Positions 28,653 to 40,433 of a stretch of DNA of 47,714 bases are shown piece after piece. A program made the translations under genes and the position numbers. The DNA is from an uncultured Christensenellaceae bacterium (lineage in GTDB: Bacteria > Bacillota > Clostridia > Christensenellales > Aristaeellaceae): positions 1 to 47,714 of the forward strand of contig CAJOJQ010000034.1 of NCBI GenBank assembly GCA_905234985.1. The letters are read 5' to 3'. Numbering within the stretch: position 1 is the first letter of the stretch; each line of letters starts with the position of its first letter. A model generated the notes under the pieces. The model saw only the letters and a list, made by a program, of their open reading frames with translations, searched no databases and had not been told where the DNA came from.

Positions 28653-28687
28653 AATGAAAAAGCCCGCCGAAGCGGGCCTTTTTCATT
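28653..28687. terminator. Bidirectional terminator between the PBP gene and pckA
   Basis: AATGAAAAAGCCCGC and GCGGGC plus TTTTTCATT form a long stem with one bulged C. A-rich and T-rich flanks serve both convergent genes. Confidence 0.85.
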
Positions 28688-28702
28688 GAATCATTTATTG
28701 AA

Positions 28703-30316
<1,614 letters not shown>

Positions 30317-30397
30317 GTTTGTAAACCCCTTTTCTTATCAATTCGGATGAAACAGAATTGCACCGGAGGCCGGAAATCCCCAACCTCCACCTTATAC

Positions 30398-30426
30398 AGT
30401 ATATCACAATGCTTTCGGGCGGTCAA
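30398..30426 (-). promoter_or_regulatory. Promoter of pckA
   Basis: On the minus strand TTGACC (30421-30426) and TATACT (30398-30403) are spaced by 17 bp, leaving an untranslated leader of about 75 bases. Confidence 0.8.
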
Positions 30427-30450
30427 TGCTGAAAATGTGTCAAAACAATT

Positions 30451-30471
30451 GCCTGATCCAACAGATCAGGC
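30451..30471 (-). terminator. Hairpin overlapping the stop of the GGDEF gene
   Basis: GCCTGATC (30451-30458) and GATCAGGC (30464-30471) form an 8-bp stem with a 5-base loop. On the minus strand the stop codon TGA lies inside the stem, and a T-rich tract (AATTGTTTTG) follows. Confidence 0.6.
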
Positions 30472-32394
30472 ATCGGATTCGTAATGCTTCTGTTTTTCCG
30501 TATACATGGCTTTATCGGCGTTGCCCAAATACATTTCGGCCTCGCTCTGAATGGAGGAGGCGCCCTCCTTGGGGGGTACGCTTCTGTAGCAGCCGATGCT
30601 GATCGTGATTTGATAATTCTTCCCGGCCCGCCGCCGTCTTTGGCTGATCTGCTCCCGCAGGAGGCGCATAAACGTTTCCTCCATGGCGCGGTCATAATTC
30701 TTCGCCAGCACCACGAATTCGTCCCCGCCGGTGCGGATGCAGATTTCCTCATGCCGGGCGCTGCCGCGCATGGCGTCGGCAATGGTACACAGGCAGAAGT
30801 CCCCCTCGGCGTGGCCGTAGCGGTCGTTGATCTTTTTCATATTGTTCATATCAATCAGGAATACCGCCAGCTCTGTACCAGCCGCGCGGCACTCTTCAAA
30901 ATACGTTTCAAAGAAGCGGTAATAGCCCCGGCGGTTGTAGAGGCCGGTGAGCATATCCGTCTGGTAAAGGTATTCCAGCTCCTTCACCGTATCTTTGAGC
31001 TGATGCCGCAAAAACCAGTTGACCAGGATGGCGCTGATGCTCACCAGCCAGGATTTGATGTGCAGCTGGCCCAGCTCCTTCAGTTCGGGGTTCACGATAA
31101 AGTACCCCAGGAAGTATTGCAGATGGTGAACGGGGAAAATGTAGTATGGCTGATCGTCGTCCATCATTTCCGCCGGGAGCAGCTGGCCCTTGGGCAGGCT
31201 TTGCCGCTTGACGGGCTGCCCATGCCACACGCCGCAGACCACGTCGAAGCGCTCGTTCCACAGGGATTCCCGATCCTTGATCATCTTTTGCTGTTCCCAG
31301 CCGTGCATCAGGCACAGCACGGCGTCCTTGAAGCCCGTTTCCCGCAGGCAGCCTTCTTCGATCTCGTGAAAGATATCCTCCACGGTTTCGTCCACAGCGC
31401 CGCCGAGAACCAGATTGGTATTGGAAAACGCTAAGCTCTCCAGGTTGGTGACGGTGCGGATGTATTTTTCCCGAATCAGATCCCGCCGGTAGACCCCTAA
31501 CGGCTCGCAGCCGCAGGACTGGCGGCAGCAGAGCGTACCGGGAACGGCGGTGATCCGCTTCGCCTTTTCTCCGCGCAAAAGCCGTTTCATGGTTTCCATG
31601 CCGGTTTGGCCCACGCGGAAGAAGGGCTGGGCGGAGGTGGTCAGGGAGGGTTCGTTGAACTGGGCGCGCAGAATGTCGTCGTACCCCGTTACGATCACGT
31701 CCCCGGGCACCTGGAAGCCCCGGTTTTCCAGCGCCTGAATCACGCCGATGGCGGTATAGTCGTTCACGCACACGATGGCGTCCGGCAGGCTTTTGCCGCC
31801 TTTTTTCGCGTAATCCGCCATGATAGCGTCCACGATCTCCGTCCCGCATTCCGGACGGAGCGTGCCGTAATAAATCCGGCTGTCGTCATAAGGCAGCCCG
31901 CGATTCGTCAAGGTCTGCCGGAAAATGTCGATGCGCTCCCCGCAGAAGGAACGCTCCAGCGGCCCGGCCACATGCACCATATCCCGGCAGCCGTGGACGT
32001 CGATCAGGTGCCCGATCAGCTCGGCAAAGGACAGCGCCTGGTCGTTGACGATGCTGTAGGTTCCCTCTTTCACCGTGCCCAGGGTGACCACCTGGCAGGG
32101 CGCGGCCCGCTTCAACTGGTCGATGGGTTCGATGAAGGACCCCGTCATATACGTGTCGAAGGTGATCAGCGCGTCGTAATCCCTCAGGTCCGGCAGCAGA
32201 TACACCACGAATTCACCGATATCGTAGTCCTGATACCGATCGTAGTTCCGGCTGGTATGGTTATCCGCGAAGCTGGTGAAGAACAGGATTTTCAAGTTCT
32301 CCCCGTACGCGGCTTTCAGCAGGCCCTCCACGGTCTCCCGCACCATGTCCTCATACAGCGCTGAAATAAATACGGCGATTTTCTTTCGTTCCAT
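30466..32394 (-). CDS. Substrate-binding/GGDEF domain protein (putative diguanylate cyclase)
   Basis: The first 270 residues or so resemble the effector domain of LacI-type regulators without the DNA-binding part (IAVFISALYEDMVRETVEGLL, VCVNDYTAIGVIQALENRGFQVPGDVIVTGYDD). A linker with CCRQSCGCEPLG follows, then a middle domain and a GGDEF domain (YQTDMLTGLYNRRGYYRFF, RTGGDEFVVLAKNYD) over the last 170 residues. The intact GGDEF suggests cyclic di-GMP synthesis; an RHEE stands where an inhibitory RxxD site would be. There is no signal peptide, so it would sense a cytoplasmic ligand. It lies 21 bp after the hybrid kinase gene. Confidence 0.88.
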   Translation of the reverse strand: MERKKIAVFISALYEDMVRETVEGLLKAAYGENLKILFFTSFADNHTSRNYDRYQDYDIGEFVVYLLPDLRDYDALITFDTYMTGSFIEPIDQLKRAAPCQVVTLGTVKEGTYSIVNDQALSFAELIGHLIDVHGCRDMVHVAGPLERSFCGERIDIFRQTLTNRGLPYDDSRIYYGTLRPECGTEIVDAIMADYAKKGGKSLPDAIVCVNDYTAIGVIQALENRGFQVPGDVIVTGYDDILRAQFNEPSLTTSAQPFFRVGQTGMETMKRLLRGEKAKRITAVPGTLCCRQSCGCEPLGVYRRDLIREKYIRTVTNLESLAFSNTNLVLGGAVDETVEDIFHEIEEGCLRETGFKDAVLCLMHGWEQQKMIKDRESLWNERFDVVCGVWHGQPVKRQSLPKGQLLPAEMMDDDQPYYIFPVHHLQYFLGYFIVNPELKELGQLHIKSWLVSISAILVNWFLRHQLKDTVKELEYLYQTDMLTGLYNRRGYYRFFETYFEECRAAGTELAVFLIDMNNMKKINDRYGHAEGDFCLCTIADAMRGSARHEEICIRTGGDEFVVLAKNYDRAMEETFMRLLREQISQRRRRAGKNYQITISIGCYRSVPPKEGASSIQSEAEMYLGNADKAMYTEKQKHYESDA

Positions 32395-32415
32395 ACGGCA
32401 ATGCCCCGATTCTGT

Positions 32416-35280
<2,865 letters not shown>

Positions 35281-35368
35281 AAAACGATTCCCCTTATCCG
35301 CGTGGCATTCTGTACATCTATCGCTTCCCCGTGGATGCAAAACAGGTGGTCATATTATCACATTCTCC

Positions 35369-35397
35369 ATTATAAAGGAAAAAAGCGCCGGATGCAA
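35369..35397 (-). promoter_or_regulatory. Promoter of the histidine kinase operon
   Basis: On the minus strand TTGCAT (35392-35397) and TATAAT (35369-35374) are spaced by 17 bp, about 89 bp before the kinase start. Confidence 0.8.
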
Positions 35398-35490
35398 CAG
35401 AAAAAACGCTCCCGGCAGGACAAACGCATGCCCAAAAGCCCAGTTTTTTACAATAGAAACCATAAGGGAAAGAACATGCCTCCTTGTCGC

Positions 35491-35519
35491 TTGACAAAAC
35501 AATTTCCGGCAGGTAGTAT
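35491..35519 (+). promoter_or_regulatory. Promoter of cas3
   Basis: TTGACA (35491-35496) and TAGTAT (35514-35519) are separated by 17 bp. The leader to the cas3 ATG would be about 55 bases. Confidence 0.8.
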
Positions 35520-35581
35520 TCTCCTTGAAGGGCAGATTTCAATTTTATAAAATCAGAAAACAGCCAGAAAGGATATCGAAT

Positions 35582-37783
35582 ATGACATATTACGCAAAAT
35601 CGGTCTTATCCGCCGGAAATCATCCAACCGTTCAGGAACATTTGGCAAAAGTATCCGCGCTGGCGTCTTGCTTCGGAAGCGAACTGTCCATGCAAGACGA
35701 AGCAAAAATTGCCGGCCTGTTTCATGATTTTGGAAAATACAGTGATTTGTTTCAAAAAGTATTGACGAACGATGTTCATCATATCGATCACGCGCTTCCC
35801 GGCGCGGTGTTTTTAGATTTTTGCTATCGAAAGAACCCCCGAATAAAATTTGCCGTGGAAGCAATTAACGGGCACCACGATGGCCTGAAAAACTATGAGC
35901 TTATCTCACAGAAGTTTTCAGCAGATAGAAAAAACCCCTCGATTGAAAAAGACGAAGATTATGCAAAAGCCCGACAAGCGTTTCAGCAGGATTTTCCCGA
36001 TTTCCGGCTTCCCCAAATCCCTGATCAGCATATCAAAATCAACGAAAAAGTGGAATCCATGCTGTATACGCGCATGCTTTTTTCCTGTCTGGTGGACGCG
36101 GATTACAGCGTATCAGCCAGCGACACAAATGAAGCGTATCTGGAAGAAACGACAAACGAGCGCTTTGATCCAAAGAGGCTGTTGGAACGGATGACCGTTT
36201 ACCGGGATGGAATCAGAAGCCGATCCACCGCCAATCCCGCATTAAACTCCATCCGTGACAAATTCTATACGCAGTGCGGAAACGCCGGAGAGGAAAACCC
36301 GGAAGGCTTATTCACACTGACCGGTCCTACGGGCGTGGGGAAAACCCTGGCGCTTCTGCATTTTGCTTTGCGGCACTGTATCAAATGGCAAAAGAAACGA
36401 ATCATCGTCGTGCTGCCGTTCCTGTCGCTGACGGAACAGACGGTCAAGGAATACGAGCATATCATGGATTCCATTTTGGAGGACACCAGCCAGGCGGAAT
36501 GGACGGATGAAGCAAGGGAATACACCGCCCGGTGGAGTACGCCCGTCATCATCACCACCTCCGTGAAATTCTTTGAATCGCTCTTTTGTGACCGGCCCGC
36601 GGACTGCCGGAAGCTGCATCATATCGCCAACAGCGTCATTTTATTCGACGAAGCCCAAAGCCTGCCCAAAGAAGTGATGGGCTGCACCTTGCTGACGGTG
36701 CAAGAGCTTTGCAGGCGCTATCGTGCCACCGTGGTTTTTTCCACCGCCACCCAGCCGGATTTCCAAACGATTCTTCCTTCCTGGCAGCCGAAAGAAATCT
36801 ATCCTGACAATGCTGGATTGTTTCAACTGCTCAAGCGCGTAAATACGGAATGGAGAATCAAAGAAGAAACGCCTCTTTCTTATATTGCTCAGGAAATGGG
36901 ACAAATGAAAAGCGTCTGCGCCATCGTCAATTTACGCAGACACGCCAGAGAGTTGTTTGATGCCCTGACTGCTACCTGTTCCGAAGAAGAATGCTTTTTC
37001 CTGACCACCGATTTATGCCCAACCCACCGAAGCGATCAGATTGAAAACATCAAGAAACGATTGAAGGAAGGGAAGCCCTGCCGGGTAGTCGCCACCCAAT
37101 GCATCGAGGCAGGCGTAGATTTGGACTTCGACGTGATGTTCCGTGCGTTGGCTCCTCTGGAAGCCATCATTCAGGCGGCGGGGCGGTGCAATCGGAACGG
37201 AAGAATCCAGGAGGGCGGCAGAGTAATCGTTTTTGTGCCGTCCTGCGCAGGAAGGCTTTATCCGGGGAACTGGTACAATCAAGGCGCGGTCACGGTGGCG
37301 CAGATGTACGCCGAACAGGGATCGCTGGATTTGAGTGATCCCGCGCTCGTTCAAAGGTATTATCAACTTCTATTTCAGCATCAAAGCGATAAAGCGGAGC
37401 TGACCTTCGCTATAAAGGAACGGGATTACGCCAAAACCCGGAAAGAATACCGCCTTATTGAGAATAAGGGGGTCCAGATCATCGTCCCCTATGGAAGAAT
37501 GAGCGGGAAATATGCGCAAATCAAACAGGATTTGGTGAAAAATGGATTGAAGCCAGCCCAAATGAAAGAATACGCGCCTTATACTGTCACCTGCCTGCTC
37601 CCCGAAGAAAAAATCAAAGAGTTTGCGGAAGCCATCCCTCTTCCATTCCAGAAAAGGAATACACGGGACGACGGCAAGATCAACAGCGGCTATTATATGC
37701 TGCACCCCCAATGCTTAGAAGCCTACACGGCAAAAATGGGATTGCAGATCAAGGATGAAAATCGTGGATTATTGCAATATTAG
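35582..37783 (+). CDS. cas3: CRISPR-associated helicase-nuclease Cas3 (type I-C)
   Basis: The ATG at 35582 follows AGAAAGGA and gives 733 residues; the frame opens 19 codons earlier without a ribosome site. The N-terminal HD nuclease domain shows HDFGK (about 47) and NGHHDGL (about 96). The SF2 helicase has Walker A GPTGVGKT (about 248), the DEAQ box FDEAQSLP (about 356), motif III STATQP, and motif VI QAAGRCNRNG. Cas3 is recruited by the target-bound effector complex and degrades the DNA. The gene has its own promoter and is separated from cas5 by 196 bp carrying a second promoter. Confidence 0.97.
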   Translation: MTYYAKSVLSAGNHPTVQEHLAKVSALASCFGSELSMQDEAKIAGLFHDFGKYSDLFQKVLTNDVHHIDHALPGAVFLDFCYRKNPRIKFAVEAINGHHDGLKNYELISQKFSADRKNPSIEKDEDYAKARQAFQQDFPDFRLPQIPDQHIKINEKVESMLYTRMLFSCLVDADYSVSASDTNEAYLEETTNERFDPKRLLERMTVYRDGIRSRSTANPALNSIRDKFYTQCGNAGEENPEGLFTLTGPTGVGKTLALLHFALRHCIKWQKKRIIVVLPFLSLTEQTVKEYEHIMDSILEDTSQAEWTDEAREYTARWSTPVIITTSVKFFESLFCDRPADCRKLHHIANSVILFDEAQSLPKEVMGCTLLTVQELCRRYRATVVFSTATQPDFQTILPSWQPKEIYPDNAGLFQLLKRVNTEWRIKEETPLSYIAQEMGQMKSVCAIVNLRRHARELFDALTATCSEEECFFLTTDLCPTHRSDQIENIKKRLKEGKPCRVVATQCIEAGVDLDFDVMFRALAPLEAIIQAAGRCNRNGRIQEGGRVIVFVPSCAGRLYPGNWYNQGAVTVAQMYAEQGSLDLSDPALVQRYYQLLFQHQSDKAELTFAIKERDYAKTRKEYRLIENKGVQIIVPYGRMSGKYAQIKQDLVKNGLKPAQMKEYAPYTVTCLLPEEKIKEFAEAIPLPFQKRNTRDDGKINSGYYMLHPQCLEAYTAKMGLQIKDENRGLLQY

Positions 37784-37785
37784 GC

Positions 37786-37814
37786 TTGACAAATCGTAAT
37801 TTTACCCTTATATT
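37786..37814 (+). promoter_or_regulatory. Promoter of the cas5-cas8c-cas7-cas4-cas1-cas2 operon
   Basis: TTGACA (37786-37791) and TATATT (37809-37814) are spaced by exactly 17 bp, beginning two bases after the cas3 stop. Transcription should start near 37821. The -10 box and start lie inside the candidate target of the repeat-like RNA described at 37875-37957. Confidence 0.85.
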
Positions 37815-37823
37815 TAAATTGAC
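37802..37823 (-). promoter_or_regulatory. Candidate effector target site on the cas operon promoter
   Basis: On the minus strand, bases 37820 down to 37802 match the 19 bases after the pseudo-repeat at 15 positions. The mismatches are at positions 6, 8, 12 and 18. The three bases just 5' of this protospacer (37823-37821) read GTC, which shares TC with the usual type I-C motif TTC. Binding here would cover the -10 box and transcription start. The alignment is read directly; its function is inferred. Confidence 0.6.
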
Positions 37824-37861
37824 ATTTTATTTCATGTCATCGGCTTTGGGAGGCTTCCGAA

Positions 37862-37915
37862 ATGAATACGTCATCTCCTGCTCCGCCTCAAGGCGGACAG
37901 TCAGGAGAGAATTGA
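37862..37915 (+). CDS. Possible 17-residue leader peptide upstream of cas5
   Basis: ATG at 37862 has GGGAGG eight bases upstream, at 37848-37853. The frame encodes MNTSSPAPPQGGQSGEN and stops inside the repeat-like handle. It overlaps the whole pseudo-repeat stem. Translation of it could keep the stem unfolded. It may also be chance, or a coding trace of a dispersed repeat. Confidence 0.3.
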   Translation: MNTSSPAPPQGGQSGEN

Positions 37916-37957
37916 AACAATTTGACTATGAGGGTCATTCCTGTCGTTTTCGGCAGG
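37875..37957 (+). ncRNA. Candidate crRNA-like regulatory RNA (degenerate repeat, short spacer, 3' hairpin)
   Basis: The stem CTCCTG (37875-37880)/CAGGAG (37902-37907), with an inner TCCGCC/GGCGGA stem and TCAA loop, is followed directly by AGAATTGAAAC (37908-37918). Array repeats have a 7-bp stem followed directly by TGAATTGAAAC, so 10 of 11 handle bases agree and the Cas5 cut site would fall at the same place. Next come 21 spacer-like bases (37919-37939), then the hairpin CCTGTCG-TTTT-CGGCAGG (37940-37957), which could act as the 3' end. The first 19 spacer bases match the operon's own promoter. This resembles the cas-regulating crRNA-like RNAs known from other type I and V systems. Confidence 0.65.
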
Positions 37958-37979
37958 GAACGCAAGGAGGTGAAAGAGC

Positions 37980-38627
37980 TTGAAAGAAATTTTGGTGGAG
38001 GTTTGGGGAGACTTTGCGTGTTTTACTCCCCCCTATGGAAAGGTCGAGAGAATGACATATCCCTTTCCCACGCCCTCCGCTGCCCGTGGCATTCTGAGCG
38101 CGATCTACAATAAGCCTGTGGAATTCTACTATCAGATCAACCGCATTGAAGTACTTGCCCCATTGTCCTACATCGGTTTCAAATGCAACGAGGTCAAAAG
38201 CCGCGTGAGTTCCAATCCCATTGACGTGGAGGAGGACCGCACCCAGCGCATGACCGTGGCCCTGCGGGACGTGCGGTATCGTATTGCCGCGTCCATCGTT
38301 CCGCGTCCTTCCTTCGCTGGCAAAGAGGCGCAGCTGTACGACCAGACCCTGCGCCGCATCCGGGCGGGGAAAAACTACTATCAGCCTTCCATGGGCCTGC
38401 GGCAGTTCCCTGCTTACTATGAAGAAAGCGACGAAAAGGTCCCGCCCATTGACGTGAGCATGGACGCGGGGCTGATGGTCTACGACGTTTTCGACCTGCA
38501 CGACGCTTCCGTTTCCAAAAAGGCCAAGTCCAAGCTGTCCCTGTTCCACGCGGTGATGGAGCACGGGGTGGTTCGGGTGCCGCCTTATGACAGCCCGGAA
38601 GTGCTGAAGGGGGCGGAAATATGCTGA
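37980..38627 (+). CDS. cas5: CRISPR-associated protein Cas5 (Cas5c/Cas5d), crRNA-processing nuclease of type I-C
   Basis: The start is TTG at 37980 with AAGGAGG nine bases upstream, giving 215 residues. The N-terminus (ILVEVWGDFACFTPPYGKVERMTYPFPTPSAARGILSAIY) is the RAMP fold of Cas5c. In type I-C, which has no Cas6, this protein cuts pre-crRNA at the base of the repeat hairpin, leaving an 11-nt handle, and stays in the effector complex. The leader of its own mRNA contains a repeat-like hairpin. It overlaps cas8c by 7 bp. Confidence 0.95.
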   Translation: MKEILVEVWGDFACFTPPYGKVERMTYPFPTPSAARGILSAIYNKPVEFYYQINRIEVLAPLSYIGFKCNEVKSRVSSNPIDVEEDRTQRMTVALRDVRYRIAASIVPRPSFAGKEAQLYDQTLRRIRAGKNYYQPSMGLRQFPAYYEESDEKVPPIDVSMDAGLMVYDVFDLHDASVSKKAKSKLSLFHAVMEHGVVRVPPYDSPEVLKGAEIC

Positions 38628-40432
38628 AATCCTTGTATGATTACGCGGTCAGAAACAGGCTGACCTTTCCGCCTGGCTATGTGAGCAAGAAAGTCAAGGC
38701 ATATATTGTGCTTCTTTCAGAGGCTGAAGATTTTGCCGATGTAATCATAGATGACGGGAAAGAGATTCCCGCGCCTGACATCGGCAGCCTTGCCAACGGC
38801 ACGGACAAAAGCAATGTGCTGCTGGAAAAGCGCTCCATCGTTTTTCCGGACGGACCCAGCGCAAAAAGCGCCTTTTTCCTTGCCGCCATGAAGGACGCGG
38901 CCCAATGGGAACCGCTGCTTCTGCCCTGCATCCGGGCCATCGAAAATCCTGCTCTTTCCGCAAAAATCCGCGCCCTGCTGGATCGGGAAAAAATCAAGCC
39001 GGGGGACCGCGTCAGCTTTCAGGTGGACAATAAGTGCATTCTGAAAAGCGAGGCGATCATCCGCTGGTGGGCGGATTATCGAAAGCAATTCCTGGCGTCC
39101 GGTGATAGCAAGCCGGTTCGCTGCCTGATCACCGGCGATTTGAGCGTGCCGCTTCGCACGGCTGGCAAGGTGACGGGGCTTCGTACCGTCGGCGGACACT
39201 CCAGCGGCGACGCGGTGGTCTGCTTTGATAAGGCGGCCTTTGAATCCTATGATCTCAAGCAGGCGGCCAACGCGCCGGTATCCGAGGAAGCCATGAACGC
39301 CGTCAACGTCGCCCTGACAGCGTTGCTGAAAAAAGCGCCGACGCTAACGGGCATGAAAATCGTTCATTGGTACGACTGCGACGTGGCCCCAAAGGAGGAC
39401 CCCATCCCGCTGATGATCGGCGGTCTTGCTTTTCAGGAAGACGGGGACGAGGAAGAGGAAGAAGAACCGGAAGAAGCGGCGGACATGGCGGCGGAAAAAG
39501 CCCAGGCCGCCGAACAGCGATTCCGCGTCTTGGTGGAAGCGGTACAGTCCGGGCGAAGCGTGACGCCGCTGAACGCCCAGTATCATATTCTCATGCTGTC
39601 CGGCGCGGGCGGCCGGGTGATGATCCGCCGCTATGAGCGCGGCACATACGGGGAATTGGTGGAGGCTCTGAATCAATGGGAAGAAGAACTGCGGCTCACC
39701 AACTCCAATGAAACCGACGGGCTGCCGCCCCGCAAGCTGACGGCCCGTTTCAGCCGTTTACTGAAATATCAGAAAAACGACCGGAATGTTTTCCAGCGGA
39801 TCGACAAAGAATTGTCCGCTTTGGGTCCGGCGGTTTTGCAGGCGATCATCAACAAAGATGCGCCTCTGCCGGACAGTGTGGCCGTCCGGGCCCTGAATCA
39901 CATTCGTTCTAAAATGATGGCATCTGATAAGGATGACCAGCGCCGGGACAGCTTGGACCCCATCGCCGAACAATGGCTGAAAGTGTGGCTTCTCAGGAAT
40001 CGAAACAAGGGAGGAATGATCTTGGATAAGTACAACGCGGAATATTACGAACTGCCCTATTGCTGCGGCGCGATGCTGGCTGTATACGGAGCCATTCAAA
40101 CCGCCGCCATGGGGGAGGTAAACGCCTCCGTGGTCGACCGGTATTATGGCTCCGCCATACAAACCCCCGCTTTGGTGATGGGCACCCTGAGCCATCGGGC
40201 CAAGAATCATTTGAGCAACCTGAGCGGAGAGGCAAGAAGGTATTACGAAAAGCTCTTGGGCGAACTGACGGCAAAAATCGCCGGTCAGCATCTCCCTATC
40301 ACCCTCAATTTGGAGCAGCAATCGGAATTTTCCCTGGGCTACTATCAAATGATTGCCCGCCTGAACAAAGAGAGAATAGAAGCGCGGGATGCGAAAAAAC
40401 AAGCGGCTGAACAAATGAAGGAGGAAGCATAA
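38621..40432 (+). CDS. cas8c: CRISPR-associated protein Cas8c (Csd1), large effector subunit
   Basis: The 603-residue protein has Csd1-family features: LKSLYDYAVRNRLTFPPGYVSKKVKAYIVLL at the N-terminus, FFLAAMKDAAQW, VSFQVDN, GDLSVPLRTAGKVTGLRTVGGHSSGDAVVCFDKAAFESYDL, and NVALTALLKKAP. A Glu-rich loop (GDEEEEEEPEEAADMAAEKAQAAEQ) lies near residue 275. It recognises the adjacent motif of target DNA in the type I-C complex. The last 136 codons probably double as a separate small-subunit gene. The ATG overlaps the end of cas5. Confidence 0.96.
   Translation: MLKSLYDYAVRNRLTFPPGYVSKKVKAYIVLLSEAEDFADVIIDDGKEIPAPDIGSLANGTDKSNVLLEKRSIVFPDGPSAKSAFFLAAMKDAAQWEPLLLPCIRAIENPALSAKIRALLDREKIKPGDRVSFQVDNKCILKSEAIIRWWADYRKQFLASGDSKPVRCLITGDLSVPLRTAGKVTGLRTVGGHSSGDAVVCFDKAAFESYDLKQAANAPVSEEAMNAVNVALTALLKKAPTLTGMKIVHWYDCDVAPKEDPIPLMIGGLAFQEDGDEEEEEEPEEAADMAAEKAQAAEQRFRVLVEAVQSGRSVTPLNAQYHILMLSGAGGRVMIRRYERGTYGELVEALNQWEEELRLTNSNETDGLPPRKLTARFSRLLKYQKNDRNVFQRIDKELSALGPAVLQAIINKDAPLPDSVAVRALNHIRSKMMASDKDDQRRDSLDPIAEQWLKVWLLRNRNKGGMILDKYNAEYYELPYCCGAMLAVYGAIQTAAMGEVNASVVDRYYGSAIQTPALVMGTLSHRAKNHLSNLSGEARRYYEKLLGELTAKIAGQHLPITLNLEQQSEFSLGYYQMIARLNKERIEARDAKKQAAEQMKEEA
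40022..40432 (+). CDS. cas11c: Cas11c small subunit from an internal start in cas8c
   Basis: AAGGGAGG at 40007-40014 lies inside cas8c, seven bases before an in-frame TTG at 40022. Translation from there gives 136 residues starting MDKYNAEYYELPYCCGAML. An in-frame ATG at 40016 is only one base from the same site. Type I-C systems are known to make Cas11 by internal initiation within cas8c; the length and the strong internal ribosome site agree. Two to four copies would line the effector's belly. Confidence 0.75.
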   Translation: MDKYNAEYYELPYCCGAMLAVYGAIQTAAMGEVNASVVDRYYGSAIQTPALVMGTLSHRAKNHLSNLSGEARRYYEKLLGELTAKIAGQHLPITLNLEQQSEFSLGYYQMIARLNKERIEARDAKKQAAEQMKEEA

Positions 40433-40433
40433 G

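Noticed and set aside
37791..37812. Alternative plus-strand match of the repeat-like RNA (AATTTTAC at 37798)
   Set aside because: It agrees only in the first five bases and positions 7-8, and its flanking motif CGT does not resemble TTC. The minus-strand match is longer and better placed.
37819..37847. Second TTGACA at 37819-37824 as another promoter
   Set aside because: No -10-like sequence lies at 16-18 bp spacing; the upstream pair with TATATT is far better.
37784..37979. A toxin gene paired with the repeat-like RNA, as in CRISPR-guarding toxin-antitoxin RNAs
   Set aside because: No second promoter-driven small unit with a plausible toxin was seen, and the RNA's best target is the cas promoter itself.
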